In this document: positions 1 through 9,944 of the stretch, piece by piece | Layout of the letters: each line of letters opens with the position of its first letter | Numbering within the stretch: position 1 is the stretch's first letter | Source of the DNA: Acinetobacter brisouii | GTDB lineage: Bacteria; Pseudomonadota; Gammaproteobacteria; Pseudomonadales; Moraxellaceae | Direction of reading: 5' to 3' | Assembly (NCBI RefSeq): GCF_008993995.1 | Contig: NZ_BKNN01000015.1 | Span: 1-55,728 of the forward strand | Length of the DNA: 55,728 nucleotides | Position numbers and translations under genes: made by a program | The notes under the pieces: generated by a model | Told to the model about the DNA's origin: nothing | Database searches by the model: none | Seen by the model: only the letters and a program-made list of their open reading frames with translations

Positions 1-129
1 GCCTTGTGATTGTGCATACCACTGGGTCTTTGGATCGAACCAAATGGCAATATTCCCACGATTAATGAGAGCTCGGTTATATGCGGGCCAATTGGTTGTG
101 CGGTAGATTTTGTGTGTAGGCTTCTTCAT
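1..129 (-). CDS. IS5-family transposase, N-terminal fragment
   Basis: The first 43 codons of a transposase are present; the rest lies beyond the left edge. The minus-strand protein starts MKKPTHKIYRTTNWPAYNRA and continues with a WFDPKTQWYA segment, which I recognise as the N-terminus of Acinetobacter IS903-group DDE transposases. The ATG is at 129. The catalytic residues lie in the missing part. Confidence 0.85.
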   Translation of the reverse strand, partial: MKKPTHKIYRTTNWPAYNRALINRGNIAIWFDPKTQWYAQSQG

Positions 130-183
130 TTGAAAATTATATCGCTGAAGAAGCCCTTAAGAATAGCTTTGTGCAACAAAGCC
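1..183 (-). mobile_element. IS5-family (IS903-like group) insertion sequence, end fragment
   Basis: This is the transposase-start end of an IS element that runs off the left edge. The outer end at 165-183 reads on the minus strand GGCTTTGTTGCACAAAGCT, which resembles the terminal repeats of the IS903 group. The transposase starts 36 bases inside it. IS903-type elements usually make 9-bp target duplications, which would make 184-192 one copy; the other copy is outside the window. Confidence 0.85.
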
Positions 184-290
184 GTATTACGCTGACCGCA
201 TGGATGTGTGGAGCAGTCTTTCAGGTCTTTGTGCTGGCAATTCGCAAAAAACAAAAGCAATTCGAATTCCAAAATCTGATCTCAAAATAA
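184..290 (+). pseudogene. 3' tail of a gene interrupted by the IS
   Basis: Immediately outside the IS end, the plus strand is open for about 35 codons in one frame up to a TAA at 288-290. It encodes a hydrophobic stretch (WMCGAVFQVFVLAIRKKQ) followed by a charged tail, like the end of a small membrane protein. The open frame runs straight into the IS boundary and the stop codon lies inside a terminator hairpin, so this looks like the surviving 3' end of a gene cut by the insertion. The family is not recognised. Confidence 0.5.
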
Positions 291-301
291 GATCAGATTT
301 T
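271..301. terminator. Bidirectional intrinsic terminator
   Basis: A perfect 12-bp inverted repeat (271-282 with 290-301) surrounds a 7-nt loop, with A-rich and T-rich flanks. It overlaps the stop codon of the IS-interrupted gene and lies just beyond the stop of the minus-strand acyltransferase, so it can serve both. Confidence 0.8.
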
Positions 302-311
302 GACAACAAGG

Positions 312-929
312 CTATTCACGGTAACGGATCAATTTGGCAGGATTACCCGCGACAATCTGTCGTTCCGCTACCGATTTGGTCACCATGCTATTCATACCGA
401 CAATAGCTTGATCTGCAATGTTGACGCCATCTTTGACCCCCACATGTGCCCCAAGCCAAACATCTCGCCCAACCTGAATACCTTGCGAACGTACCGCTTG
501 CTGATAAATCGGTTCAGCCAAGTCCATGCCATGATCAAATGCATACAAATGACAATACGCAGCCAAACGTGCCTGATCACCCAAAGTAATGCCCGCACGT
601 CCACCATCTAAAATACAATGGTGATTAATCGCCACTTCATTGCCAATGGTTAAGGGGCCGTGCAAGGTACAATCCGCAGCAATAAAGGTATTGTCCCCAA
701 TCGTGATTTTTCGTCCTAGTTCGGCAAAAATATGCGCTTGTGGGGAAATAAAACAGTTCTGACCAATTTCAACAGTTTCCATATCCATCAGGTAAGCCTG
801 ATATTCACGCTGCCACTGCTCCGCCCATTCACGATGTTTCGGCTTTAAACGCCAGTACAACCACGGCATATAGTTGAGGCGCTGTTTATGCTGTTCACGA
901 TATTTGAGTAATGGATCATCAGCCTGCAT
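312..929 (-). CDS. Hexapeptide-repeat acyltransferase (maltose O-acetyltransferase-like)
   Basis: This 205-residue protein has a helical, aromatic-rich N-terminus (about 1-50) followed by left-handed beta-helix hexapeptide repeats (about 52-200). His133 in YAFDHGM is in the position of the catalytic histidine of LbH acetyltransferases. The C-terminal GNPAKLIR is the usual end of the sugar/xenobiotic acetyltransferase group. It probably transfers an acetyl group from acetyl-CoA to an unidentified acceptor. The ATG overlaps the stop of the upstream YigZ-family gene by 11 bases, so the two are translationally coupled. The stop is TAG. Confidence 0.85.
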   Translation of the reverse strand: MQADDPLLKYREQHKQRLNYMPWLYWRLKPKHREWAEQWQREYQAYLMDMETVEIGQNCFISPQAHIFAELGRKITIGDNTFIAADCTLHGPLTIGNEVAINHHCILDGGRAGITLGDQARLAAYCHLYAFDHGMDLAEPIYQQAVRSQGIQVGRDVWLGAHVGVKDGVNIADQAIVGMNSMVTKSVAERQIVAGNPAKLIRYRE

Positions 930-1524
930 CTTGCTGTTGCTCCTCTAAAATACGTAACTGTTCACGTCCACGGGTTACATCCTGAATTTTTTTGGCAAGC
1001 CCTTCAATTTGATGAACCTGTAACTTTGCTAAAATTGCAACACCTTCAGCGGTATAGTCTTCTTGAAACTCAATCTCTTGTTGTTGTAGCTCATATTGAA
1101 AGATTGCCCATTCACTAAATGAACAGGAAAATTTCACCTGTTTTTTTTCAATCAGTTCGATCTTCTCAGCCAAGAGTAAACATTGACCTGCTGCGCCGCC
1201 ATAAGCACGAACCAAACCGCCTGTCCCAAGTTTAATTCCGCCATACCAGCGATTAACCAACACCAAAACATTGGTCAGTTCATTACCCTCAATGGTCGCT
1301 AAAATCGGTCGTCCTGCTGTGCCAGATGGCTCACCATCATCATTAAAACGGACATGATGCCCAATTTTCCATGCCCAACACTGGTGGGTGGTGGTAGTAT
1401 CTTTATACAAAGCCAAAAAATCCTTCACATCCTGTTCGGATTCAACAGGTGTGGCAAATGCCTGAAAACGGCTTTTCTTAATGTCTTCTTCAAAACTCAC
1501 CAATGCTGCAATGGTAAATGGCAT
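919..1524 (-). CDS. yigZ: YigZ/IMPACT-family protein
   Basis: About 201 residues. The UPF0029 N-terminal domain carries the family signatures DDGEPSGTAG (about 62-71) and NRWYGGIKLGTGGLVRAYG (about 91-109). IMPACT/YigZ proteins are linked to translation control and ribosome-associated functions; the bacterial role is unsettled. The open frame extends upstream to 1599, but the segment before MPFTIAALVSF is not typical of the family, so the ATG at 1524 is preferred. The C-terminal residues QQQDAG overlap the start of the acyltransferase gene. Confidence 0.85.
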   Translation of the reverse strand: MPFTIAALVSFEEDIKKSRFQAFATPVESEQDVKDFLALYKDTTTTHQCWAWKIGHHVRFNDDGEPSGTAGRPILATIEGNELTNVLVLVNRWYGGIKLGTGGLVRAYGGAAGQCLLLAEKIELIEKKQVKFSCSFSEWAIFQYELQQQEIEFQEDYTAEGVAILAKLQVHQIEGLAKKIQDVTRGREQLRILEEQQQDAG

Positions 1525-1616
1525 AACCCTGTTTCTATTCCCAATCTTAGGAGGCATATCATAAAAGGTCTGATGGCATAAGCAAATGTGCTTTTGCAAC
1601 TTTCCCTCAGTAAAGA

Positions 1617-3614
1617 TTAAAGTAGTAGCTCTTGCCGTCCTGGGGTATTAGCAAAACCTAACCCACCAAGCGCTTGTAAATAAGGCTGGGTTAAATATTC
1701 AGCTTGACCATTTAACTGATGTAACAGCGTAATTGTTTCTTGGTTATCAGGCTGTTGTAAATATGCCGCTTCACACCAACGCACGGCTTGCACATAGTCA
1801 AAATATTGTGGACGATTAACCTGATCCAAGCATTGCCGCAACTTGACGCTGATTGGCAATCACCAATAAATACTCAATCACAACAGAGGCAATATCAGGA
1901 TAATAGCTGTATTGAAATAATCGCTCTGTATAAATACGCCCAATATCATCGACTAAAAACTGATAACTGCCATAGCGTTTTTTTCAAGCGCTGCACAAAT
2001 ACCACGGCACTGTTCCAAATATTCAATATGTTTTTGCAAATACCATTTAGGTTGCTGTTCTTCAGGCTCTAGTGCTTTATTTAGAAAATACACCCCCATA
2101 TTAAACAATGCTGAAGGATGTCGCTGCGCTACGGCACGTTTGGCATACAGAAGCTCTTTATCTGGATCAAAATATTCACTGTCTTGTTGAGCATAAATAT
2201 AGCCTGCTAAAAAAGACGGATAGACATAGCCTAAATGACTGGCTGCGACAAGCAAATCTAAAATGATGGCATAATCCTGATGCTCACTAAATACTTCTGT
2301 GACTTGATAATATGCACAATGTGCCCCTTCAGGATAAGCTCGTGGAGGTTCTAATGGAATTGCATATTCATACCATGAGTAGGCAACCAACGGATTTTTC
2401 TCAACCCCTGACCAACCATGCTGACATAAAAAACCATACAGCACAGCCGCAGTCGCCTGATACTGTCGGGAATGGTAAGCAATTTTCCCTAAAAAATCTG
2501 GAGATCTGGCATGCAGATACCAATAGCTGATGGCTTGATTAATATGCTCAGCTTCAAAGACAGGAAATGCTGCTGCATGCTGATAACATGCCAAAATGTG
2601 TGGCTGATAATCTTCACCATCTTCAAGCAAACCATATAGATGAATCAAATATAGTCCAACACGTGCACGATCCTGCTCTCGGAGCGGACGCTAATATAAA
2701 GCTTGAGCTTTATGTAAACTACGGCGAATATCCGTTTGCTGCTCAGCCGTATAATACTGCTCGATCTCGGCAAACCATGCCACAAAAGCCAAAGTATTTT
2801 TTGCAAGTTCTGAGAAATCCTGACAATAATCCGAATCGCAGAATTCTATAATCTCAGTTAGGTCATGCCCCCATTGTGGCAGTAAAAACTGACAATAAAT
2901 GCGACACAATCCCAAAGCATATTGGCGTGGCTGTGCATAAATTTTTAGCCAGAATAAAGGCGCTTCCACCTCGTCCCATTGCTGCTTATTTTGCAAATAA
3001 CAAGGAATCTGCTCAGGTAAATCAATTTTCAAATGCGGATGTAAACTGCTACGCTGTGCCAAGCTCAGATCTTCACTACGAATTTTATGCTGTAAATGAA
3101 AAGAGCGTTGCTTGATATACCACTCACGCCACCAACTTGGCATATTGAGTTTAATCACGCTTTGCAGCAAATATACACAAACGACACTTGCCTGTTCCGA
3201 GCGCTGGAAGGCCTGCATAGCATGGGCAAATAGCTGTTTTTGAGTTTCCCGAGCACAACGCCAATGGCTGTCATCAACATCAACTGCCCATGCATTGCCC
3301 CGATATTGCTCACCCCACATAAACCAGTAAAAACAACTGATCCAGTGGGGGTAAAAACTTTCAGGATAAGCCCGTTGCCAAGCATCTAGACATTGCAATG
3401 CATGTTCAGGATTGTGTAAAAACTGATGACGGAACATCTGCTCAGGCGTGATTAAACACAACTCTTCCCATGCAAAGGCTGGAATCTGCTCACGGCGTTG
3501 CCACAGATCCGTAAAATATTGCTCTAATTCATCAAACTGATGCTGAGCTAATAGATCTTGTGGGAACTGGCGCTGTTTACGCAAAAATTCATGGACATAT
3601 TCTGCATGGATCAT
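1617..3614 (-). pseudogene. DUF4034-type protein, broken by one nonsense codon and two frameshifts
   Basis: The first 307 codons (3614-2694) encode a DUF4034-like helical protein; the segment from AYPESFYPHWISCFYW to the QAFQRSEQASVV region is typical. A TAG at 2691-2693 interrupts it, yet the same frame continues directly with RPLREQDRARVGLYLIHLY and stays coding to about 1985, with SEL1/TPR-like helices. At a seven-T run (1978-1984) the frame shifts; adding one base restores EKKRYGSYQFLVDDIG. A second shift near 1845-1860 is needed to reach the last part, which ends at 1617. The intact protein would be about 660 residues. Its ATG lies 2 bases after the stop of the PcfJ-like gene. Function is unknown; assembly error is a possible alternative. 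Confidence 0.8.
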
Positions 3615-3616
3615 TA

Positions 3617-5558
3617 TTAGGCTGCCTGTTCAAGTTGTAATTCTTGCAAGAAAGACAGATCCCATGCCAAATAATCCCAGTTATTCTGATGATGTTGCAA
3701 ATAACGTGATACATCAACGGTTGCTGAACGGTCAATATTTTCATCATGCGACGTTAAAATCAGTAAAATTAACTCGCGCCCCTTGACATAAGCATCCCCA
3801 AGAGATTCCCAGTTCGAACAACAATCCTGAATAATTTGAGCAGATGCAAAAATATATGACCACGCTACCTGTTCTGAAAACTGATAAAACTGAACCAATA
3901 AGCGCATTAAGAAAATCTTTTGAATATGGTCAAATACAATCATGTCACGTAAATGCTGATGGGCTTTGGCATAACTCAATTGATAGATCTGATCCAACTG
4001 ATCCGTCACAAAGTAATCTTTAAGAAATTTTAAAAGCTGTCGTTCCTGATGAATCGGACTATTCGATTTGATTTCCAGCATTCGGTTTAAATGACTTAAA
4101 TATTGTGTTTTATTCTGTTCAAATACCTCAGACTGCAATTTTTCAGAAGTGACTTCCTGCAATATGCCCTGACGATAATAAATTACATCGCCCGTTGCCA
4201 GTGCCCAACGCTGTGCTTCATAACCTGAATTCCGAAGGGATACCACCAAGCGATAACAATATTTGGTTATTCCATAAAAACAGCCTTTAATGATTGGAAT
4301 ACGGCTTAACATCGCCCAAAATAAAACCCAAAGCATCAGATACAGCATCAACATGCGTCTAGCAAAAGATGGAGCTTGCGTCGCTTTAAACTGAAATGGC
4401 AAATTAAAATAAGGAAATTGCTGCAAGCTGTTTAAATCTGAAGCTCTGACCTGTTTCTGATACTGGCGCACTGCCTGCACGATGCTATGCTCTGTTGGCT
4501 GCTGCGGTAGTTCAGTGTCTTGTGTTGCGCGACCTGCCAGTAAAATCCAGTTTAAACATGCAGTTTCTACAGGAAAACGTTGTAACAACCAAGGATGCTC
4601 AAAAACAATACTCTCTACGGCCTGTTCATGCTTGAGTTCATGAAAATAAAAATATAAATCGCCTGTTTCTTGCTGTAGCTGTTGATCTTGCTCAAGCTCA
4701 GGTCGGTACACAATCCCCATATTTAAACAGTCAGGATTAGATTCGGAACTCGGCGCAAGAAAATTGAGTAAACTCAGCACGTCATCGGCATATTTGGCAA
4801 TTGGAACCGCATTTTGTTTGCCTTTAATTTGCTCAATTCGCCAGCCTGTGCCTGTCATATCTCGTTCTAGACTCAAAGTTACATGAGGCTTGTTATGGGC
4901 ATCACGCAAGCTCAACAGGCGCAACATCCCCTCTTCTTTTTCAGTCGCGTAATATTCAGCATACCCGCCTGTTAAAACTTCAAGATCTTCAAACTGCCCT
5001 AGACAGTGCTGCATATGCCATGACTCATACGCTAGCTCCTGCCGCAATAACTGTCCTCGCGCTACGATTTTCAACAAACTGTCCAGTTTCAACCGAAAGT
5101 ATCGGTTGAATGGCTTATAAGTTGCTTGCCCATTGCCCTTTTTCCAAGCGTTTTTTCATGCGCTCATGGTCTTTTTGCCACGCTTGCATGACTTGCTCAT
5201 AGGTCATTTTCATAAATTTTCGGGCAAGTGGCGTATGCAAATGTGCATTAAAAAATTCTAATAATGGTTTTTCTAACTGAGTAATCTGCTGATGGTACGG
5301 ATCGATATATAACATTTCAGCATGTTGATCATCCAGTTTAAGCCTAAACCACTGTGGGACAGGTTGCGGTAGCTGACACATTTGCCATGCTTGTAAGGAA
5401 TTAATGCGTGCTACAGGCTGAAATTGCTGAATTAAATGCTCAAAGAATTTTTTCTCTAGCCATTGAGTAATTTCTGGAGCATCTTGGCGCTGTTGGCTAC
5501 GTTGTACAATACTGTTTTTTAATTGTGGTGCATTGACAATATCACGGGTCATTTTCAT
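3617..5558 (-). pseudogene. PcfJ-like protein, probably one gene split by a frameshift
   Basis: The 5' part (5558-5115, 147 codons) and the 3' part (5092-3617, 491 codons from a TTG) are in different frames. Reading the +1 frame across the AAAAAGGG run at 5136-5143 joins them as LEKGNGQATYKPFNRYFRLK. The 3' part has PcfJ-like hallmarks: MQHCLGQF, RLLSLRDAHNKPHVTLSLE and IEQIKGKQN. A hydrophobic pair of segments follows near residues 245-280 of the 3' part. PcfJ-like proteins occur on plasmids and chromosomes with no firm biochemical role. The alternative is two separate genes, but the TTG start and clean continuation favour one damaged gene. Confidence 0.65.
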
Positions 5559-5613
5559 TTTTAGATCAACTTGTTATTAATATATTGTTGTATTTTAGAA
5601 ATATTCATTTTTG

Positions 5614-6042
5614 CTAAAAATAGGTCTGTTGAATCAACCAAAACCAACCGAAAAATTGCAAAATCAAAAAGGCAACCTGCCAACGTACCAGCATCAAACA
5701 TCCCCGTAAACGCTGTGACCATGGGCGTCCTAATTTTTTCTGATCAGCTAAACCGAGTGCCGCAAGTGCTTGATCCATCTGCTCAGTTTGCCATGATAAC
5801 TCCACCTCTGAAGATTGGGTCAGCTGATGCAACAATGCCGCATCAAATTGAACACGACTGTGCAGATAAATTTGTACCAGTAATAAAGATGAAATCCCCA
5901 CCATATAAAAAATCAGACTCCATGCACGCAACCCCACAAAAAGTGCGATGAATAAACTCAAGGCAAAAATGGTATAACTGGCAAAAATAAGATGCCGACA
6001 TGAACGCAACAACTGCGCCATGATTTGAATTTGCTGTAACAT
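5614..6042 (-). CDS. Small inner-membrane protein of unknown function
   Basis: This 142-residue protein has two adjacent transmembrane segments near the N-terminus (about 17-37 and 42-60), a soluble Q/L-rich middle (about 63-110), and a third hydrophobic segment at the C-terminus (about 117-140). No family is recognised. It starts one base after the stop of the ynbD-like gene, so it is probably co-transcribed with the lipid cluster and may be a membrane partner of it. About 55 bases separate it from the PcfJ-like gene downstream. Confidence 0.7.
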   Translation of the reverse strand: MLQQIQIMAQLLRSCRHLIFASYTIFALSLFIALFVGLRAWSLIFYMVGISSLLLVQIYLHSRVQFDAALLHQLTQSSEVELSWQTEQMDQALAALGLADQKKLGRPWSQRLRGCLMLVRWQVAFLILQFFGWFWLIQQTYF

Positions 6043-6043
6043 A

Positions 6044-7393
6044 TTATTTTAACTCATGATTAAATTTTTTAAGTTCTAAAATTTGTTGTTGTTTCAGGAC
6101 AATCCACGGTCGTGCCTGCTGAATCATGGCAATCGCTTGATCGGTCTGCTCTGCCCAACCTTTCTGCAAAATCCATGCCGCCAAAACTGTACTGCTGCGC
6201 GAGTAGCCCAAAGCACAGAACACCACAATATGCCGAATATGATGGTATTGGCTTTCTTGGTAAAGTTGCTCAAACACCTTAACCGCTTGCTGTAGTTGCT
6301 GCACTTCCAATACAGTCAAATCCAAACTGACATACTGTGCATAAACCATATGTGCAGCAACAGGCAACTCGGCACAACAGTCCATCCATGCTTGTGTGTT
6401 TGGTTGTGGTTGGCTCGGAATGCGCCCCAACTCTAGCATGATGCCATGCTGCGAAAGATGAAGTACCAATGAATTTTCAGGGTGTTTTTGTGTCCAAATT
6501 CGGCTATTGATCCATGCACAAAACAGATAAGGTAAAAATAATATCCATGCCGCAGGCGTTAAATTACCTTGTGGAGTCTTCTGCAACCAATGTACACGCA
6601 CTAAGGCATAAGCCAAACTGAGTAAGGCAAAACTCAATGCAGGGTAAATTAACCAAAGTGCCCACGATCTAAGCCAACAGGCCAAAACCAATAAAATGAT
6701 GGCTGGAATGGCATAAAGAATCGCCATTTTGATGTGTTTGCTTTGATGCTGCTGCAACGGCTCACTTGCAAATGGAGATTTGACCTGCAAGGGAAACAGC
6801 CACAGACACAATGCTCCCACCAGTAGACCTGTGGGCAGATCAATAAAATGATGTTGCCACGTGGTCAATACCGATATGCCGATTAACCCTGACCACAGAT
6901 GCACCAACCAACGCCATGCTGTGGCGACATGTCTACGATAAAAATCCCAAAGAATCAGTAGTAAAACAATATGCAATGAAGGTGCCTGATTATAAGGACG
7001 ATCAAAGCCCATCAACACATCAAAGCACCAGCCAAAGAAGCCATGCAGTTCAGGTCGTTGCTGACTAAACATCAGTGGAAATGCCAAAAAGCAGCCGATA
7101 CTGATCAATTGCGCGGTCAGCAAACGTAAAGCATGTCGATTCAGTTCAAAACGATTCCAGCACAGCAGCAAGGACAAACCGTAAAACAAATCGATTGACC
7201 AGTACGGCACTATTGTCCACGGTAAAAGTGGAATATGCCGTTCCCATGCAAAGACAATACTGGGCACATGGGACAGACTTTCCGCATAATGATTGGCAAA
7301 ACCATAGCTTAAAAAGAAAAACGGCGCGAGCAGGCACAAATACAGCACGCCATAACGCCATGTGCCTGCCTGTTTTTCAGTGAGTAAATCTCG
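6044..7393 (-). CDS. PAP2 plus dual-specificity phosphatase membrane protein (YnbD-like)
   Basis: A polytopic N-terminal half holds the PAP2 superfamily motifs PSLHI and, further on, HHFIDLPTG. A C-terminal cytosolic domain has the tyrosine/dual-specificity phosphatase loop CALGYSR (CX5R). This arrangement matches E. coli YnbD, which closes the ynbABCD cluster. It may dephosphorylate a lipid or lipid-linked phosphate. The frame is open upstream to 7489 and overlaps the methyltransferase. The GTG at 7393, just after that gene's stop at 7398 and giving VRDLLTEKQAGTWRYG, is the preferred start; the ATG at 7441 is the alternative. Confidence 0.8.
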   Translation of the reverse strand, partial: RDLLTEKQAGTWRYGVLYLCLLAPFFFLSYGFANHYAESLSHVPSIVFAWERHIPLLPWTIVPYWSIDLFYGLSLLLCWNRFELNRHALRLLTAQLISIGCFLAFPLMFSQQRPELHGFFGWCFDVLMGFDRPYNQAPSLHIVLLLILWDFYRRHVATAWRWLVHLWSGLIGISVLTTWQHHFIDLPTGLLVGALCLWLFPLQVKSPFASEPLQQHQSKHIKMAILYAIPAIILLVLACWLRSWALWLIYPALSFALLSLAYALVRVHWLQKTPQGNLTPAAWILFLPYLFCAWINSRIWTQKHPENSLVLHLSQHGIMLELGRIPSQPQPNTQAWMDCCAELPVAAHMVYAQYVSLDLTVLEVQQLQQAVKVFEQLYQESQYHHIRHIVVFCALGYSRSSTVLAAWILQKGWAEQTDQAIAMIQQARPWIVLKQQQILELKKFNHELK

Positions 7394-7397
7394 CACC

Positions 7398-9143
7398 TTA
7401 AAGCTTTTTCGCAACAGACACGGTAAAAATACCGAATTCATCAATACATTGATCGACTTTACTAAAACCTGCCTGTTCAACCAAGGCATCCATTTCCGCT
7501 TGGCTACGCAGACGCATCACCCATGCTTGCCCTTCACGATGTGAGGTGAGCGCACGTGCAATAAATTCTTGTTGTGGATGCCAGATTTGCCCTGTGTAAA
7601 TCAGATAACCGCCTTGTTCCATCGCCAAGTTTAGGCCTTGTAGCGATTGGCGCAGCGCATCATTATCGGCAAACAGTTCATATAAACCTGAAACCACAGC
7701 CAAATTGGCTTTTGGCTCAATCGCAGCCAGTTCATCTCGGTTAAAGGCATCGCCCAATTCAAACTTGGCGATTTTTTCTAAACCTCGCTGCTCAATCAAT
7801 AACTCCCCTGCCGCGACATTCAAATCACTATAATCACGCAGTAAGGCTGAGCTTGGTGGTGTCTTCAGCTGAGCAATCGCATCTAAAATATAACGCCCAT
7901 GACCTGCCGCAATATCCAGAATTTTCACGGATTGCTGATCATCTTGTAAACGCTTGGCATATTTGGCAAGTAACTGCTCAATATGCTGTTTACGCACACG
8001 GATCCCTTTCCAGCCAATCGCATTTAAATATTGATGATCAATCACTTTACCCAGTAAGTGCTGACTTTCTGTCTGATTGCGATAGACAAAATCGAGGGTA
8101 CTACCCGAGTCATAACCTGTATCTTCGCCGATTTTTAAGGCTTCAGACCAGCGACTTCCCAGTTTCAGGTTGCCCTTGGTGAGTTTCCAGAACCAGTCTT
8201 TGACTGAATGTTTCGGCAAATCAGTTGAAAGTCGTTCCGCCTGCGCACAGCTTGCCCCGATTTTATCGGCATTTAAAAGTTGTGGCGCTTGATAAGGCTA
8301 TGCAAAGCACTGCTGAATAAAACGACGAATTTTGGCAATTGCCAGTTCACGGTTTTTTTCGCCTAAAGTGTCATGAAAAAAACCTTCCAAAACATGAAAC
8401 TCTTTTTGTGGATGTGCCAAGCGGGTATAAAATTGACGCTGTGGTGGTTGTTCCACCACAAAATCTGAACCTGAGCAAAGCACTTGCGTCGGCACATAAA
8501 TATTTTTGGCATCATCAACGATGCGTTCCGCAGCAGTAGATAAGCCAAGTAACATACGCACAGAAATGGCTTTAGCAATCAGAGGATCACGCTCATAGCT
8601 TTTGGCGCGTTCTTCATCGTGGGTCAACATTTTGGCTTTGACATAACTTTGAATGAAAAAGTTACCGCGTACCTGACTCAGTAAATTCAAACCCGATTTG
8701 GCAAAAGGCACATATAACTTGATCTCAAATGCAGGTGATGCTAGACAAAGTGCCCGCAGTTTCGGCGCATAATCATGTACCCAAGTCGCAGCAATCACTG
8801 CACCAACACTCTGCCCAATCACAGCGATATTTTCGCTGGAAATCTCATATTTCTTTTGAATATGCTGTACAAAATACTGTAAGTCTTGCACACATGCTGA
8901 AAAACTCGGTGCATCACCACGTTGACCTGGCGATTTTCCATGTCCTCTTGCATCTAGAGCAAAAAAATCATAATCAGGTAAATCCAGCTCATTGACCAAA
9001 TGTGACATTCGTCCCGAATGCTCATGCCCTCGATGCAGCAAAATAATCGCCTGTTTTACAGGTTGCTTGTGATTGCGCCAAGCCTGATAAAACAGAGAAG
9101 CACCATCATGGCTGTTAAAATATTGCTGCGTATTGTTATACAT
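7398..9143 (-). pseudogene. Alpha/beta hydrolase-methyltransferase fusion (YnbC-like) interrupted by an amber codon
   Basis: The 5' part (9143-8298) encodes a serine alpha/beta hydrolase with nucleophile elbow GQSVGA and the lysophospholipase-like opening HRGHEHSGRM. It ends at TAG (8298-8300). The same frame then continues without a break as PYQAPQLLNADKIGASCAQA into a class I SAM methyltransferase (motif I ILDIAAGHGRY) ending at 7398. E. coli YnbC and Acinetobacter homologues are hydrolase-methyltransferase fusions of about 580 residues, which is this total length. An amber mutation in a fused gene is the simplest reading. A TTG at 8219 could restart the methyltransferase half, so the two halves might still be made separately. 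Confidence 0.75.
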
Positions 9144-9165
9144 CGTTGTTACCCCAAAGTGTGCA

Positions 9166-9783
9166 CTACAGTGCTTTTTTAATTCGATTAAAAATCGTGA
9201 TAAATAAACAAAATAAGATAATGATTAAAATACTATTACAAGAAAATTGCACGATTTTTTCGGTCAACCAAGCTTGGCAAGCCACCACGAGTGCCAAAAT
9301 ACTAAAGGCAAATGCTCGGTCACTTTTCCCCATTGGTCCATCGTATCGGCGGTCGACTCCAACCAATGGCGCCATGACGCCTGCATATTCACTCAATATC
9401 GCCAGAAAAGTAACAAAAAGTAAAAGTTCAGTCTGAATTTGTGTGACTACGATAAAACAGACATATAAGGCACTATCTGCAACCACATCACACAATTCAT
9501 TAAGATATGCACCAAGCTTAGATTGTTGTTTAAACTCACGTGCCAACATACCATCAATTGCGTTAAATGCCATCCGTAGCAGCATCCATACGGGAATGAA
9601 TACAAAACTCCACGCATGGACTGTATTCAAGTTATAAAAATAAACTCCACAGGCAAGCAGTACAGACAACAACATAGCTACGAGTGTGACTTGATTGGCT
9701 GTGACACCATGTGCATATAAAAACCGAACACTTGGTCGTAAACATCGTTGAAAAGCTGGTTTTAATTGATAAATTGATGGCAT
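9166..9783 (-). CDS. CDP-alcohol phosphatidyltransferase family protein (YnbA-like)
   Basis: This 205-residue protein has about six membrane segments. The CDP-alcohol phosphotransferase signature is at 74-99: N74-AI-D77-G78-ML-A81-R82, then G91-AYL-N95-ELC-D99. In the usual signature the positions of N74 and N95 are aspartates, so two of four acidic residues are replaced. Family members join a CDP-activated lipid to an alcohol headgroup. It heads the ynb-like cluster, 22 bases before the hydrolase gene. No ynbB-type CDP-diglyceride synthase gene is beside it. Confidence 0.85.
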   Translation of the reverse strand: MPSIYQLKPAFQRCLRPSVRFLYAHGVTANQVTLVAMLLSVLLACGVYFYNLNTVHAWSFVFIPVWMLLRMAFNAIDGMLAREFKQQSKLGAYLNELCDVVADSALYVCFIVVTQIQTELLLFVTFLAILSEYAGVMAPLVGVDRRYDGPMGKSDRAFAFSILALVVACQAWLTEKIVQFSCNSILIIILFCLFITIFNRIKKAL

Positions 9784-9944
9784 TATTATCTAAAGTATTA
9801 AAATTATTGCGTAAACTCTAACAATATCACGGACAAGAAGAATATTGTTTTTTGTGAAATTATGATCAAAATCACGCAATTTTAAAGTTAAATTAAAATT
9901 ACTATGCAACAATCCAGTCGAAATATACTACAGGATCTAAGACA

